Below, piece by piece: positions 21,322-33,798 of a stretch of 64,000 nt of DNA. The notes under the pieces are model-generated. The model did not search any database and was not told the origin of the DNA. It saw only the letters and a list, made by a program, of their open reading frames with translations. Numbering within the stretch: the first letter of the stretch is position 1; every line of letters starts with the position of its first letter. The stretch is from assembly GCA_003344405.1 (NCBI GenBank), contig NOWV01000002.1:372001-436000 (forward strand). Reading direction: 5' to 3'. The stretch is from Trichoplax sp. H2 (Eukaryota > Placozoa > Uniplacotomia > Trichoplacea). Both the position numbers and the translations under genes were made by a program.

Positions 21322-21975
21322 TTATTTTTGATTTTTATCAATGAGAGCTTGCATGGCACTGTCTGGTTCTAAATCATTTTCGTTAACAAATCGATTGCAA
21401 CCACCAACTGGGCAACGATTCTTTTTACCAGATTTCTGGTTAAGGTTCATTATTTCTATTATGGCTGCATGTGAATAAGTATGACCACAATGGATATTTT
21501 TAACAGGATCTACGAAGTCTTGTTTGGTGATGGGGCACGTGGTACTTCTGTGAACATGAGTAGTAACTAGATCGTCGTTCATATCGTCTTCTATAGTAAA
21601 TCCAGCATCTTGATATTGTCGAATAAAGGGATGTGCTCGTAGATTGTTTTCAGTAGCTTTATTTGCACTATCCAGGCAGTCTTGAAGTATGGTTTCATGG
21701 ATATCTTGATGTGGGTTGATTCGTTGTTGATCATTATCAATTCTCATCTGGTAATCGCTTAAAGTTTGACTATATCCTTCGATGACTTTCTCCCATTCTT
21801 TGAGTTGACTATCGACTTTAGCATATTCGAAGATAGTATTCTCGAATTGATTGACAAGTAGAGTATCTTTTTTATAGCTGATTGATTGTGCAACTTTAAC
21901 TGTATGATCAGCAGCCTCATTGATGGTTCTAATAGCTTCAGAAATGGTCGACATGATTTCACTGGCGCCCGCCAT
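21322..21975 (-). CDS. NSMCE2: SMC5/6 SUMO E3 ligase NSE2/MMS21
   Basis: Nuclear SUMO ligase subunit of the SMC5/6 complex, acting in recombination repair. It is a single uninterrupted 217-aa frame (human is about 247 aa). The first 130 residues are predicted helical and should bind the SMC5 coiled coil. The C-terminus is an SP-RING: CPITKQDFVDPVKN, then the Cys-Gly-His of CGHTYSHAAI, then RCPVGGC. The zinc ligands fall at about Cys163, His165, Cys188 and Cys193, with the 25-residue gap between the two cysteine groups seen in the human protein. The preceding CPIT box starts at Cys147. The ATG sits in a GC-rich context (ATGGCGGGCGCC). All other complete protein genes in the window have several introns, so the absence of introns here is unusual and may mean retroposition (inference). 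DDX46 is convergent 1.3 kb away. Confidence 0.93.
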   Translation of the reverse strand: MAGASEIMSTISEAIRTINEAADHTVKVAQSISYKKDTLLVNQFENTIFEYAKVDSQLKEWEKVIEGYSQTLSDYQMRIDNDQQRINPHQDIHETILQDCLDSANKATENNLRAHPFIRQYQDAGFTIEDDMNDDLVTTHVHRSTTCPITKQDFVDPVKNIHCGHTYSHAAIIEIMNLNQKSGKKNRCPVGGCNRFVNENDLEPDSAMQALIDKNQK

Positions 21976-23474
21976 GATTGCGTTTGTCGTTTTGCAGACT
22001 GTAGCAGCTTTCGATAGATCTGAGTCAGACGGTCTGACCGACCGACTGTTGTACAGTGTACAGTACCGTCAACATCATCGTCCGGACTGTACAGTATAGT
22101 ACAGTACACTATTGGAATCTACAGTACGCAGTACTGTAGTATACGATTATCATCCGTTGGCTGCTAGGTTGGTTTTGTACAGTGTAGTGTACGGTTTTAG
22201 TGGTAGCGTCTAGTAGAATGACCAGAAAAATGTTTGGCGCGGCATTATTTTGCAGTGAGTGGCGACTTGTCGTCCTTCTTCTCTCTTTCTCTAGTACAAA
22301 CCTACAAATAATCATGGTAGTATGTTAGGTTAAAGATGTTAATAGTCGATGATGATGCCCAATGAAAACAACTGAATGACAAGCACACTAATAATGATGT
22401 TAAGTCGCTTTTATTAGTCGTTATTAGTCATTTGTAAGACAGCGCATTTTAGGCACATGGTACCATTTGAATGTAAACTCCCTACGTAGATACTCATACC
22501 ATACATAACTTGCTATACTGAGTCTAGTATAGTAGCGTATCGAGCAGAAAGTCGTACCAAGTCACAAGCTGCAAATCATCAGATCCAATCAACAGCTGAC
22601 CAGGTCAAGGCCAAATCGTTCATTAAATTGGCTTAAATTGGTTCGAGTAGTCACTACTGGGAAGTTTAGCGATCTTTCAAGACAACTTGGCTACTATTCC
22701 ATCTTCAGTGGTAAGTTTAGAAATTGGACTAACGCTATGCTCGGTAGTTAACGTTGATTGAAAGGGTTATGGGTGTCGATAATGGGATAGAAAAGTGGAT
22801 GTTGAGCTGTTCAATGGGATGAAAGGTTCATCAGCCCAGCCCATCATCTGCCCTCTTCTTGTACATACATTACGTTAGCATCAGTATGCAAATAAGATTT
22901 CCCATTTTACATGGGAAATTTTATTTATTTTATCAGCTTGCTACAACGAAATCATCACTGTAGAATCACTGATAGTCTTCTAAATTACTACGCTACTACT
23001 ATTTTGAGGAGGCTGTCTATCTTTTAGCTTAATTGACGATATCAATGAGCTAAGGATGATGTCATAAGTCTGCTGGATGATAGCTTAAAAAGTCTCTATT
23101 GACTATTCATTCACGCGATGCTTTGCAGTCGGTAAGCTCGCGTAAAATAGACCTCTGATCTATCCTCAAAACGACAGTATCTTGAGTTGGCATGCAATAA
23201 CTCATGGTATAGTAATGTATAAAAGCACAGGATTATTGTCGTATAGCTACTGTATATAGGTCAAGGAATCATGAATAGATGTAGTATGATCAATTAATTA
23301 TCGGCTAGATTTGCAGTAGTACAGAGACATTAATAGACATCGTTAAAAGATAGGAAGGATGGCGTTTTAAGCTTTACATTAACTTTCATTCATCTCTTTC
23401 TTGTAGTTGTAGAATTGATGCTGATTTTGTCAATCGATTGAAACTACAGGTGGTTAACCAAAGAAATAGACGAT
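21976..23474. other. Divergent interval between NSMCE2 and UCP4
   Basis: Shared upstream region of two divergent genes. A GTAC-palindrome cluster occupies about 22050-22200, on the NSMCE2 side, and includes CCGGACTGTAC (22082-22092), which is also a constant module of the 36.5 kb minisatellite. The open frame at 22109-22315 and the longer one at 21759-22109 overlap the repeats and NSMCE2 in other frames; I see no support for either as a gene. Confidence 0.5.
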
Positions 23475-26400
23475 ATGCGTCCAAAGCATCCAAGGCAAGA
23501 TGGAGACAGCTTAGCTTTCGTATACGTACTGTCTATAGGAGCGGCGACAATGTCAGAATTAGGTAACCATTACTACTGTATCAAGTCATCCCCACATAAT
23601 GATTACCTCTCCTAAACTGAATGTTAGCCATCTGATTGAATCAATAGTCGTCGTACATTCTTATTCTTTCATCAGTTACTACAATTTAGGATAGTATTAT
23701 TACTAGTACGACTCTCTTGTATGTTACGTGCGATATTGATGCGATGAAATCATATATATCAAATGATCTTGTTAAAGACTTTTTTACAGTTACAGTGTTT
23801 GCATAATCTTGACGTCAGCGAACCTTTTAAATTATCATACCTTATTTCACTAATAAATTGATGATCAAATAGTCCGACTCATTATTTAGATATAGAAGTA
23901 GCAATTATAATAATTGAGCACTCTATAGTTTTTCATACAATGTAATAATTCGATGATAATGCGCTTGTAGACTTGTATATTGGAAGATCAATTGACGCGT
24001 ATGTAATTTCTGCTGACCTAATTCGTTAACAATGTACATAATATCCACATCGGGTAGTGGCTGCTTCCAAATTAAACAATAACAGGCTTACTTCAAAACG
24101 TAGATTAAAGCATGTATTACTAGAAACCTACTTAAAGACAGGTAGAGCTCCTAATACTAATTTAAATTTCTAGTCTTTAAATTATGGAAGCATAGATTTT
24201 ATTATTATCACTTATCGATGAAAGCTAGCAGAAAAAATTAAAAACTCGTCGAATATATTCTTATAATATCAGGATGATATCGTTATCAAAATGATGAATT
24301 ATTCCAAAAATTGAAACATTATTAAGCTGCCCTATGTTTGTCACTTATTTACTTGTATTATTGATAATTAATTCTCTTTAAAAGAATCGCACTTTCAGCG
24401 TAGTAGAGCTTTGCACTACTCTGCACTCTGAAAATATTTTACACCTTGTATGCTCGCTCATTTAGGAAATAATTACCACATAGCAACGGCAATACAAAGC
24501 CATAGTGAGACTTTCGTAATGGATTGCGCATCTCGAATAGTTACTGTACAGAATGAAATTAAGTGTACCAAGCAATATTATTCTAGTAATATGTTATTAC
24601 TGTAGTTAAATGCAAGGATAATGATGTAACATACGCAAAAATATAAAATTTATAACGTGCACCTTTTAAACAATTGCTAAAACGAAAAATTAAAAAATAA
24701 GCCTCCATAGCTTCTACTCTACGTATGCTTGATAGCGTAAATCTTAATAATACGGATGTAAGAAATGAAGATCAAATTTAATCGACACTAACACTTTCAC
24801 TATCCAATTCCTTTTATATAGTAACTTTCCCGTTAGATTTAACCAAGACCCGATTAATAATTCAAGGTGAAGGAGTTGATAAAGATTTAGCCAAAAGGCA
24901 ATACCGTGGTATGGCCAAAACACTAGCTAGTGTGGGTAAGCGTATATTTGAAATTTTTTCACTTACTAACTAAATCTTGATAAATGGCATCACTCGATCT
25001 ATTGATAATTAATAGTAGTGCTCTGTTGTAGAGATGAAATCATGCGAAATATCAAAAAATAAATATGTTGTGCATTGTAGTTAATGCTATAATAACTGTG
25101 ATGGAATTACTGTAGATTGGTAATTAGAAATATACGTTGCTCGTTGCTCTTAATGGTTTCTATCAACTATCAAACAAAAATCTATCTCAACTAACATAAA
25201 TATGCCTAAATTTAGTTAAAGAAGAAGGATTTCTAAGTTTGTACAAAGGTGTAACTCCTGGGATTCTAAGGCATGTTGGTTAGTAAGAATTTATTAGCAA
25301 TATATTCCTTATAAGTAAGTTTGCTTTTTAATCCTGTGCTATTATTAACTATTCTTTAATTGAACTTATGGCCAGTTTACTCCGGCGTCCGCATGGTCAC
25401 TTACGAATACATACGTGAAAATATTTTAGGCAAACGAGAAGATGGCATATATCCTCTTTGGTAAGTCAAAATAAATATAGTTTTACTTTTAATTTCAGGT
25501 ACTAAATTCTAATTTCTTTATTTAAAATCTTTCAATAGGAAAGCTGTTATATCCGGTATGACTGCTGGTGCTATAGGCCAGTTCTTAGCTAATCCAACGG
25601 ATGTTATTAAAATTCAGATGCAAATGGAAGGAAAGAGAATCCGCGAAGGCAAAACTCCCAGGTTTGTACGAATTGTCATCATCCTTTACACTTGACTTTC
25701 CAAAAATTGATAGTTACCTTAATGGTTGATGCATGTCTAGTAATGTATAATTCCTGGCATTTGTTACACAATTTTACTCTTGTTCAGCTGATTTATCTGA
25801 AAAAATTTGATAATTTATTCTGGAAAGGTATCGTGGAACGTTCGATGCATTCAGCAAGTTATATCGGAGCGGTGGTATTCGCGGTTTGTGGTTGGGATGG
25901 GGCCCGAATGCTACAAGAGCATCATTAGTTACCATGGGAGGTTAGATTGCGAATTTTAAATGAAATTTCTTTAATTTTTGAAATTGTTAACGAGCTAATG
26001 CTCCCATTAAAAGATGCCAACTTCATTGAATTTAGATTTAACTACATATGATACGGTTAAACATTGGTTATTACTAAAAACGACATTGATCGATAACTGG
26101 GCCCTTCATTTGATATCAAGGTAAAAGATTATTGTCAAATAATCCTGTAACGCCTACTTATTCTTGTTTAGTAATTAATATATTATTTTTAATGATGTGA
26201 TTATCATTCTTAAAAAATAGCTTATCTTTCTTACTTTTTTAATTTGTAATCTCTCAGCGGGTGCTCTAGCTTAGTAGCTGCTGTACTAGCAATGCCTGTG
26301 GATGTTGTCAAGACCAGGATAATGAATCAAAATATAGTCACTCCAAAGGAAGGGTAATGAAGAGTTTCAATTTATATTATGCGTTAGCTACTATCGATTG

Positions 26401-26809
26401 CTACCTCTGATATTTTACAGATAATTAAAAAAGAAGCTGTATTGTTTTAGACATTTCTAATCATAAGTTTTCTTTATGCAGTCAAGTAATCTACAGTTCA
26501 GTTATCGATTGCTTAACCAAGACGGTAAGTAATTCAATATTTACTGAAAGAAATATTCAAGCTTTGACATGATCTTGATCATAAATCAAACATAGGTTAA
26601 AAACGAAGGATTATCGGCTTTATATAAGGGTTTTTTTCCAACATGGTTACGAATGGTTAGTATTAACTATACAGTATATACGCGTATTCTTATACTTAAT
26701 AGCTGTATCTTATTTTAAACATTATTTATATCTTTAGTGTCCATGGTCGCTAACATTCTGGTTTACTTATGAAGAGATACGAAAACTATGTGGTACTCCA
26801 TCCTTTTAG
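23475..26809 (+). CDS. SLC25A27: Mitochondrial uncoupling protein 4 (SLC25 carrier)
   Basis: Inner-membrane carrier of the uncoupling-protein group, thought to transport protons or small anions and affect membrane potential. Eleven exons: 23475-23562, 24822-24935, 25216-25278, 25376-25460, 25539-25661, 25828-25940, 26036-26120, 26258-26353, 26482-26524, 26596-26655, 26738-26809; 942 nt, 313 aa (human UCP4 is 323). It has three carrier repeats with the PxDxxK signature: FPLDLTKTR (about 32-40), NPTDVIKIQ (about 135-143) and MPVDVVKTR (about 236-244). UCP4-like stretches include [34 protein letters not shown]-like TRIMNQ, and a final [14 protein letters not shown]. The first intron is long (1.26 kb) and the others short. 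The start at 23475 gives a short hydrophilic leader; an extra 5' exon is possible because the frame stays open upstream to a potential acceptor near 23450. Assignment to UCP4 rather than UCP1-3 is by residue similarity. Confidence 0.93.
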
Positions 26810-28855
26810 AGATTAATTTTTAAAAGATATGGACAGTTATTTTTATATCGGTTTTTAATTGATAATGATGCACGAAATGGCAGCTACCGTTAGTTATGTG
26901 GCATAAATTAAGTCAACAAATTTATCAACCATCCTCGTGCAAAGATATTGGATAGTACTTTTTCCTTATATTTCATGCATTATTGGACTGATGCATTATT
27001 CTTGCAGCTGAACATCTGTATTCTTGGAATAATATATAGACACGCGAATTTGCAAATTTTAAATCCTGTTATTTGGCTAATCTAAGAATCAATTTTTATA
27101 CAACTTTAAAAAATCAGGATGTATGTCTATTTTATGTTACCTTGCAGTATTTTCGTACTGCTACAAGCCCTGATTGACACTAGCATGACATTACTGTATG
27201 CTGAGTAACAGTTTCGGCATACATAATGTTACAGTTCATGTAGTATTTATAGCTAAATAGGAAGTTTCAATTTTGCAAGGGCGCTGCCTTATGTTCAATT
27301 AATAATTGACTTATAGTTTAGTGTTAACTTTAATACATTTACAAAGTCTTTAATTTCGAAGTACCTCGGTAACTTAACGAAATTTATGCGTAAAGTAATT
27401 ATTCGAACTACTCAAGTATATTCAGTCTTAATCGGATACTTTCAAAATAGTACTTAATAATATTTATATCGGAATCAAATTTGCTAGTTATTGAGTATTA
27501 ATTGAACATGCTTTTAATACCGTTTCTATCAGAGTCTATGTTGTACTGATATATGAATGTAAATTAGCTCAGTTTTGATATTGAGGATACCTGCAAATTG
27601 TAAGATATTGAAAAAGCTAGATTTCATTCAGGCTAATCTGGAGTCAATGCCTTATTATATTCGAAATGGCGTTAAAAATACGAATACATTGCGCATATGC
27701 TTAAATTTATCATCGTAATAAATAATAGATAAACATCTATAAACGTATACTTTAATTCGTAAATTTTTCTGGAAAGAGATCTGATGCTTGTCTAATTACC
27801 TGTTGATACATTGCTGTATAGGGCTATAATAATATCAATGATGCCATTTTAATTGAAATACGCTTTATATTTATACGTGTATACAGTATATGTTTCGATT
27901 AATTGTATTTTAATCTTTGTATGTATAGAGAATGGTATCACATTTGTAATCGAATATGCAAGATAAAAAGAGTTGGGAATCGATATCATTACTGACCCAA
28001 CTAATTACTGTACTATACTGCATACTGCAATAAGCACAGTAACCTAATACTTGTATGCCTGCTTGTATAAAGTCGAGCTAGAATTAGGATACTGTATCAG
28101 CCTGCATATTTTGTAATTTTTCGAAGATATATTTATTTAAAATATGCTGGTAGTGGCTTAAACGGTGCCTGGTACATAAACATACAAGAATGCTTAATAG
28201 ATTATTCGTGCTAATTAATGGGCAATTTTCATGCAATAGAAAGTCATTCCACTTTCATTCACACATGCTAGATACTTGATGAATCGTGTTCGGTTACGGT
28301 TGCCGTGATATTATGGCCGCAAGTTAGCTGGTTACTGCCATCATTTCTAGCAGATTTGATATATACTGCAGCAATACGATAGCTCAAAATTATAATTGTC
28401 GCTGTGAATTAATACTGTACTGTATGCTACTTGCCTATATTTAATTTTCACGCATCATAGAAGATGATTTGCTCAATATGATACTATATGCTATATTATG
28501 CCCCAATCATGGCAACTTTAGTATCAAAATAACCTTGATGCGAATTTTGGGCCAAGTGATACCGTCGCTAAAAATTCAAAATTTTCACTTGTCTCGTATA
28601 GGTAACAGACTAGTATACGGACTAATGTTTCATAATCCCATGTGCTCGCATCTATACTTTCACGTTATTATTAATTATTGACAAACAGCTCTGCTCAGGC
28701 AGCCACTGCATGCAATCTTGACTCATTTCCTTCTAATTAAACTCTTATTCTCGTAAGTGCTTTTACTACCTGACTGTGGTGTCTGAAAGGAAGTCTAAAG
28801 TATCTACTAGAGTGGTTTTAAGTTTTGGAGTTTTCTAACAATTTATAATGATAGC
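26810..28855. other. Intergenic between UCP4 and NAF1
   Basis: About 2 kb of AT-rich DNA with no recognisable exon. The open frame 28469-28681 lacks family features. It holds the UCP4 3' flank and the NAF1 promoter. No GTAC cluster is visible near the NAF1 start. Confidence 0.5.
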
Positions 28856-31800
28856 ATGGACGAATTACCTCAGGTTGACTCCGATAACAAGCCCTTGATC
28901 TTTCACGATGATGCGATATCTAATCACCCAAACACCCAATCTCCCATCAAGATGAATGAAGATTGCATAGAAGATAATGATATTACAGTAAGAGATCATG
29001 AGATCAATCCATTTCAAGCCAGCAGTGATCAAGCTGGTCCGATGGAAAACGATCATGATAGATCTTTAGTTGGCAACATTGTTTATGCTCCAAACCAGAT
29101 GGAAATCGATACGAATAGCAATTTAAATCGAGGTAAGTTCTACTACAGTAGATGCTATACTAGTACTCGCCAAGTTATCCATGACTTTATCTTCATAGTG
29201 ATTAGATCAGAGATGGAAATATTGCTAATATACATTCTGTACTATGGCGTTTCTTTCACATGATGAAATTATTATATTCAGACTTCAGCTTAAACATCCC
29301 TTGAGATATTGCTGATCCTTGTGTATGCTGTAACACAGATTGCAGAAATGGCTGAGCTTTCTAAGATTGCAACTCTTCTTCCTATCGTTTAACAGATTGT
29401 CGTTATAGTCGTATTTGTACTGTACAGTATAGCTAATTAATTATCAACTTAGTCAAATTGTGCTTTCGATATAACTTCGGCCAGTCACATCACTTAACCT
29501 ACAAAAACCAGGATACATACAGTATAATGGACATGCTCATGTGCCTTATAGTTAGTGCTCCAGCTATGGTATGTTCCCTGGCCTCTAATTTCTAATTTAG
29601 TTAATGTTGCCGATTCAATATCGCTAGGTAGACAAGAACTAGAGGATCATTACAATTATAAATTAGTTGGTCATATTGTAGATCTGTATGTCATGTTTGT
29701 TATTTCACTCTCTATAATTCTAAGGAAAGGATTTCAGATTTTAAAATATATCTCAAGCAAAGTTAAAAGATTTAGAATTTCCTTGAAATTGTTAATCAGT
29801 TCTTTTATTTGATATTGATCGAACAATTGTAGCGGCAGATGAAGTAAAGATAGTGGAATTGACATTTGATACACAAAAGACGAGCTTAAATGCTAATTTG
29901 TATGAATCTAGCTCAATCAAACCGGTAGAGAAAGATGTCAGGTAATGCGATAACGCGTTTAGTAAACAGGTTTTGAAGCTCTATTACTAATATAGACGAA
30001 GTGAAGTGTCTAATCATGAGTCTATTTCTAAAGTATGCAGAGGTTTTTGCATTATATCTTATACTACATCTTGAATGTGACAAATGTCGTGAGCCATTCC
30101 ATTATCTATTTGATTAACGTTAGTAAAAGCAATACAGATGAAACATTTGCTGTCTCTGGACAAACGGATACCTTATTACAAGGTAGATGTGAATGTAGTT
30201 TGAATTAGTCCGTTTTAAAATTGTTACAATTGCAAGTAAGAGACAGTTTTAAGGTTGCTATAATAATTTATGGTATTATCGATCTTAACAGTATCGTGTA
30301 GTGATACGCAAGAAAATAACGAAATGCAAATATCAGAACCAGCAATGGATTATTTTGGTGATGAAGACGGTGAGATAAGGTCAGTGATAATACGAGTAGA
30401 TGCACTAATAAGCGTTTGAAGTAGGATTTAGTCACATCTTGGATACATTAGTATAGTGACTGATGGAATTAAAATTTCAGGTCTAACACTTCTATCCATA
30501 AAGATGAAAGTGAGAACCGCAAGTCTGATGCCCAATGTCAGCCTTTGTTAGCTGATTCCCAGCCGCAGTTAGAATCGAATATGAAAGTTTGTCAAGAAGA
30601 TGAAAACGCATTAAAAATGCCTATTCATCCATCTGTGCCAGAAGGTCAGAGTGATGAAGATGAGTTACCATCATCTAGTGACTCTAGCGATAATGAAGGA
30701 TCTGACAGTTGCCGGTCTTTAGATGGCAACGTCGAAGAGATAGGGTAAAGTCTGTCATAAATAATTCCCACTACTGATTGGATCTTTTAAATATTAATTT
30801 TTAATGATTGATCCATGGAACAGACCTGATAAATTTCGTTCAGCTCCAACGGTGGAAGGAGAACTAACATTAGAGGTAATAGTTCTTCTGATCAGTCATT
30901 TTATCTGTTATGTTGTAACATAGGTTGAAGATAAATTCCTAGATATGATGTTCAATCTGTCATTCTAACTCTCTGACTCATATTAGAATCTACCTGAAGT
31001 GGAAGAAATTGATTTCAAATTAGATGAAAGCATTGCTATGCAAAATATTGGATCAATATCTTCAGTGATAGATACCTTAGGTAAATTCGCTTTCTCGTGA
31101 CAATCTATATATAGGTTATCACATGCGTTAGTTTTTCATAATGATCGTTTATTCATATCTACTTCATCCAGTATCTTTCGATTTGTTGTGAATGAGTTAC
31201 TGACTTTCAATGCATTGACATTAATTATAGTTATTGTGAAGGCCAACGCACTAGCTCCTGCACTAGATATCGATTCTCTATTATTTCTGGAAAATAGACT
31301 CTGCATAGGAAAGGTCGGTACTTACGCTTTCTGTAGCTTTTTATTAAACACCGGATTTCGATAGCTATTTACAAAGTAGTTGTTATATGCTTATTAATAT
31401 ACTCGTACTATTTGCATCAATAACTTTTCTCACTATCTAGGATTTGTGTATCCGATATAAATTCATTCTGAAAGCTTCATTAAAGTGACGAGTGAATATG
31501 TTATTGATATTATATTATGCTAATTTCGTATCATACTGTGTAGATCTTTGAAACATTTGGCCCTGTAAATTCTCCTTATTACTCTCTCCGATTTAATTCG
31601 AAATCGGCGATAGAAAGAATGGACCTTATTCCATCTATCGTAGTATATTCTGCGCCTGAGGTAAAGGATTTCACAGGCTATGTCTTAATCGAACAATTAC
31701 GCCGGTTAGTTGCTACCAATTGGATTGTAGATTACCCATATATTATACTTAATAAAGCAGTTATTTAAGAAACAAAACAGTATTCCTAATGTATCGGTGT

Positions 31801-32710
31801 GATTTTGTTGGATAGGGTTAAAGGCTCCGATGCATCCTGGAAAAATGATATCGAGCCACCACCTGATGTTAGGAGTTATTCTCTACGAATAAAAGCTATC
31901 GTAACGTGCACTGAAAGCTTGGTAGTTAAAATTGATCTTTTTTTTACAGCATATTGAGTATTCTGATGATGAAAAAGAAAGGCAAGAAAAAGCACGCTTA
32001 AGAAATAATGGCAAGGATAACCTGTAAATGGACTATTTGTCTATATGCTCTCGTTAAGATTTTGCATGCTATTATTTCATAATTTTATAATTTTACGACT
32101 AACATTGAACTTCCTTATCAGACCCCAGAGTGATAAAAAACCCAAGAGTAACAAGCGTAGAGGTAATAAAAGGCAATATGATAGACAACATGGCGTTAAT
32201 CAAACCGGATTTAATAGAGGTATGCAGTATTATTTCAGAGTTCAAATTATGTAATATTTAAAAGGTCCAATAGAACCATTTCCGATGTTAAAATATCTTA
32301 CAGGTCACACACGCAATAGCTACGGACTTTTTGGGTCTAACAGTAAACTGCAACAGAATTCTTGGAATAACCCTCGTAACCGCTCTGATAAATCTGATTT
32401 TACGCCTACATCATTTAATTTTAATGGAAATTACGCCTATCAAATGCCTGTTCAATTTAGTAATAATTCGTACACATATCCACTTAATGCAACGCCTACA
32501 AATTCTAATCAACCTTCAAGTTATATGCCTAGTCATTCGATGATTCCTGGGCAATCCCAACTAGGCTATACCTACAATGAACAATCTAGGCCGACAGTGC
32601 CACAGTTTTCGAGCCCCTACGAAATGTATCAATCGTATAGCTCGACAGGAACTGTGTCTTATAACCAGCCATGGTTACCGCCAGATCCTAAGGCAGATCA
32701 TGAGCAGTGA
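28856..32710 (+). CDS. NAF1: H/ACA snoRNP assembly factor NAF1
   Basis: Nuclear factor that holds the place of GAR1 during assembly of H/ACA RNPs, including telomerase RNA. Thirteen exons: 28856-29132, 29833-29941, 30124-30182, 30292-30379, 30481-30744, 30824-30875, 30987-31080, 31231-31313, 31544-31704, 31816-31867, 31950-32023, 32122-32219, 32304-32710; 1818 nt, 605 aa. The N-terminal half is acidic and Ser-rich (DEDELPSSSDSSDNEGSDS, around 235-255). The Gar1/Naf1 core spans about 284-413: NLPEVEEIDFKL, IGSISSVIDTLG, then IGKIFETFGPV, PYYSLRFNS, SAPEVKDFTGYV and KGSDASWKNDIEPPPD. It is followed by EYSDDEKERQEKAR, as in vertebrate NAF1, a Lys/Arg patch, and an Asn/Pro/Tyr-rich tail. A 27-nt cassette exon (29601-29627) also fits the phase. 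The start is the first ATG of the acidic frame. Confidence 0.92.
29601..29627 (+). other. Possible 27-nt cassette micro-exon of NAF1
   Basis: Inside intron 1 of NAF1. It is bounded by TTTAG on the left and GTAGAC on the right. It enters and leaves in phase 1, so inclusion would add nine residues (VNVADSISL plus a junction Gly) without shifting the frame. There is no transcript evidence. Confidence 0.25.
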
Positions 32711-32912
32711 TAGCCTACTACTTACATCTACTCAAACAGTTTTAACTTACACAATGGCTAATGTAAGATATTGATCATAGTTTCATAGATGTTAGACATA
32801 TACACGTATATATATATATTTTATTATAAAAGTTTATGATGCTTTTGTATTTATATGATATATACTATATATAGTCATATCACAGTAAAAGTATAGATAC
32901 TACATATGTAGC

Positions 32913-32918
32913 AATAAA
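32913..32918 (+). promoter_or_regulatory. Candidate polyadenylation signal of NAF1
   Basis: AATAAA about 200 bp after the NAF1 stop codon, on the coding strand. Confidence 0.5.
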
Positions 32919-33769
32919 ATGTCATTATGGTTGAATTTACTTCGTTATTTCGGGATAGAAATCCAAAAAAGGCATACATTTGATGTCAATGGTACGAGTA
33001 TCGTTCTATCTGCTACATAACATACTGTAGATATAGCTTACATGACTCGTAGCCATTACTGTAATTAATATGATGCGAGATAAGTAAAAATATATTTATT
33101 TTGTAACTGGTATCTATCGTAGTATATAAGTTACGTAACATTTCCACGGATATAAAGTATGAATGCCAAATATCAACTCTTCTAAGTGATATCTATTTTG
33201 GCTAATAATGGCCATATAATAATATAGTAACATACCAGTATATCAACATTTATAAGATATATATTCATCAAACGCGTTTTATGCTGCTGTAGTGATTTTA
33301 TTTCCTTTTATAGCTAAGAAACACATTTACATTATTTGCAGTTGAATAAAAATACGTCACATTAGAAATCTCGCAACATCATACCAGTCTGATACCACAA
33401 GATATCCTTCTGTTATTACTGTAATTATAAATTTAAAATCATAACATCTTTAATTTATTTATCTCCGTAGCTTTCTTAAGAATTCGAGCTCCAATTTTTG
33501 CTACTCTTATAAATATTAAGTGATAAATCAGATCTTTATAGTACCGTTTGATATCTATAGTTGATAATACGCTTTAATGATAAGAGTACAGCGTAACATT
33601 CAATTATAAATCGTAGTCACTACAGTCAAACGTTATACAAATTTATTACAAAGCAGCAAATACTTATCGCTAGAAAAATATCACGGAAGTATGATACAGC
33701 TTATTTTACAACTATACTAACCGGCATACCAATAGATTCTTAATTAAATAAATGAGACAATAGTTTATC

Positions 33770-33775
33770 TTTATT
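33770..33775 (-). promoter_or_regulatory. Candidate polyadenylation signal of TIM23
   Basis: TTTATT on the plus strand reads AATAAA on the minus strand, about 25 bp beyond the TIM23 stop codon. The 3' UTR would be very short. Confidence 0.45.
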
Positions 33776-33798
33776 ATTAGCATTAAGTAAAAATTATG

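Larger units (their letters stand above)
32711..33798. other. Intergenic between convergent NAF1 and TIM23
   Basis: Only 3' flanks. It holds the polyadenylation signals of both genes and a TA-rich tract around 32800-32880. No coding potential is seen. Confidence 0.55.
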
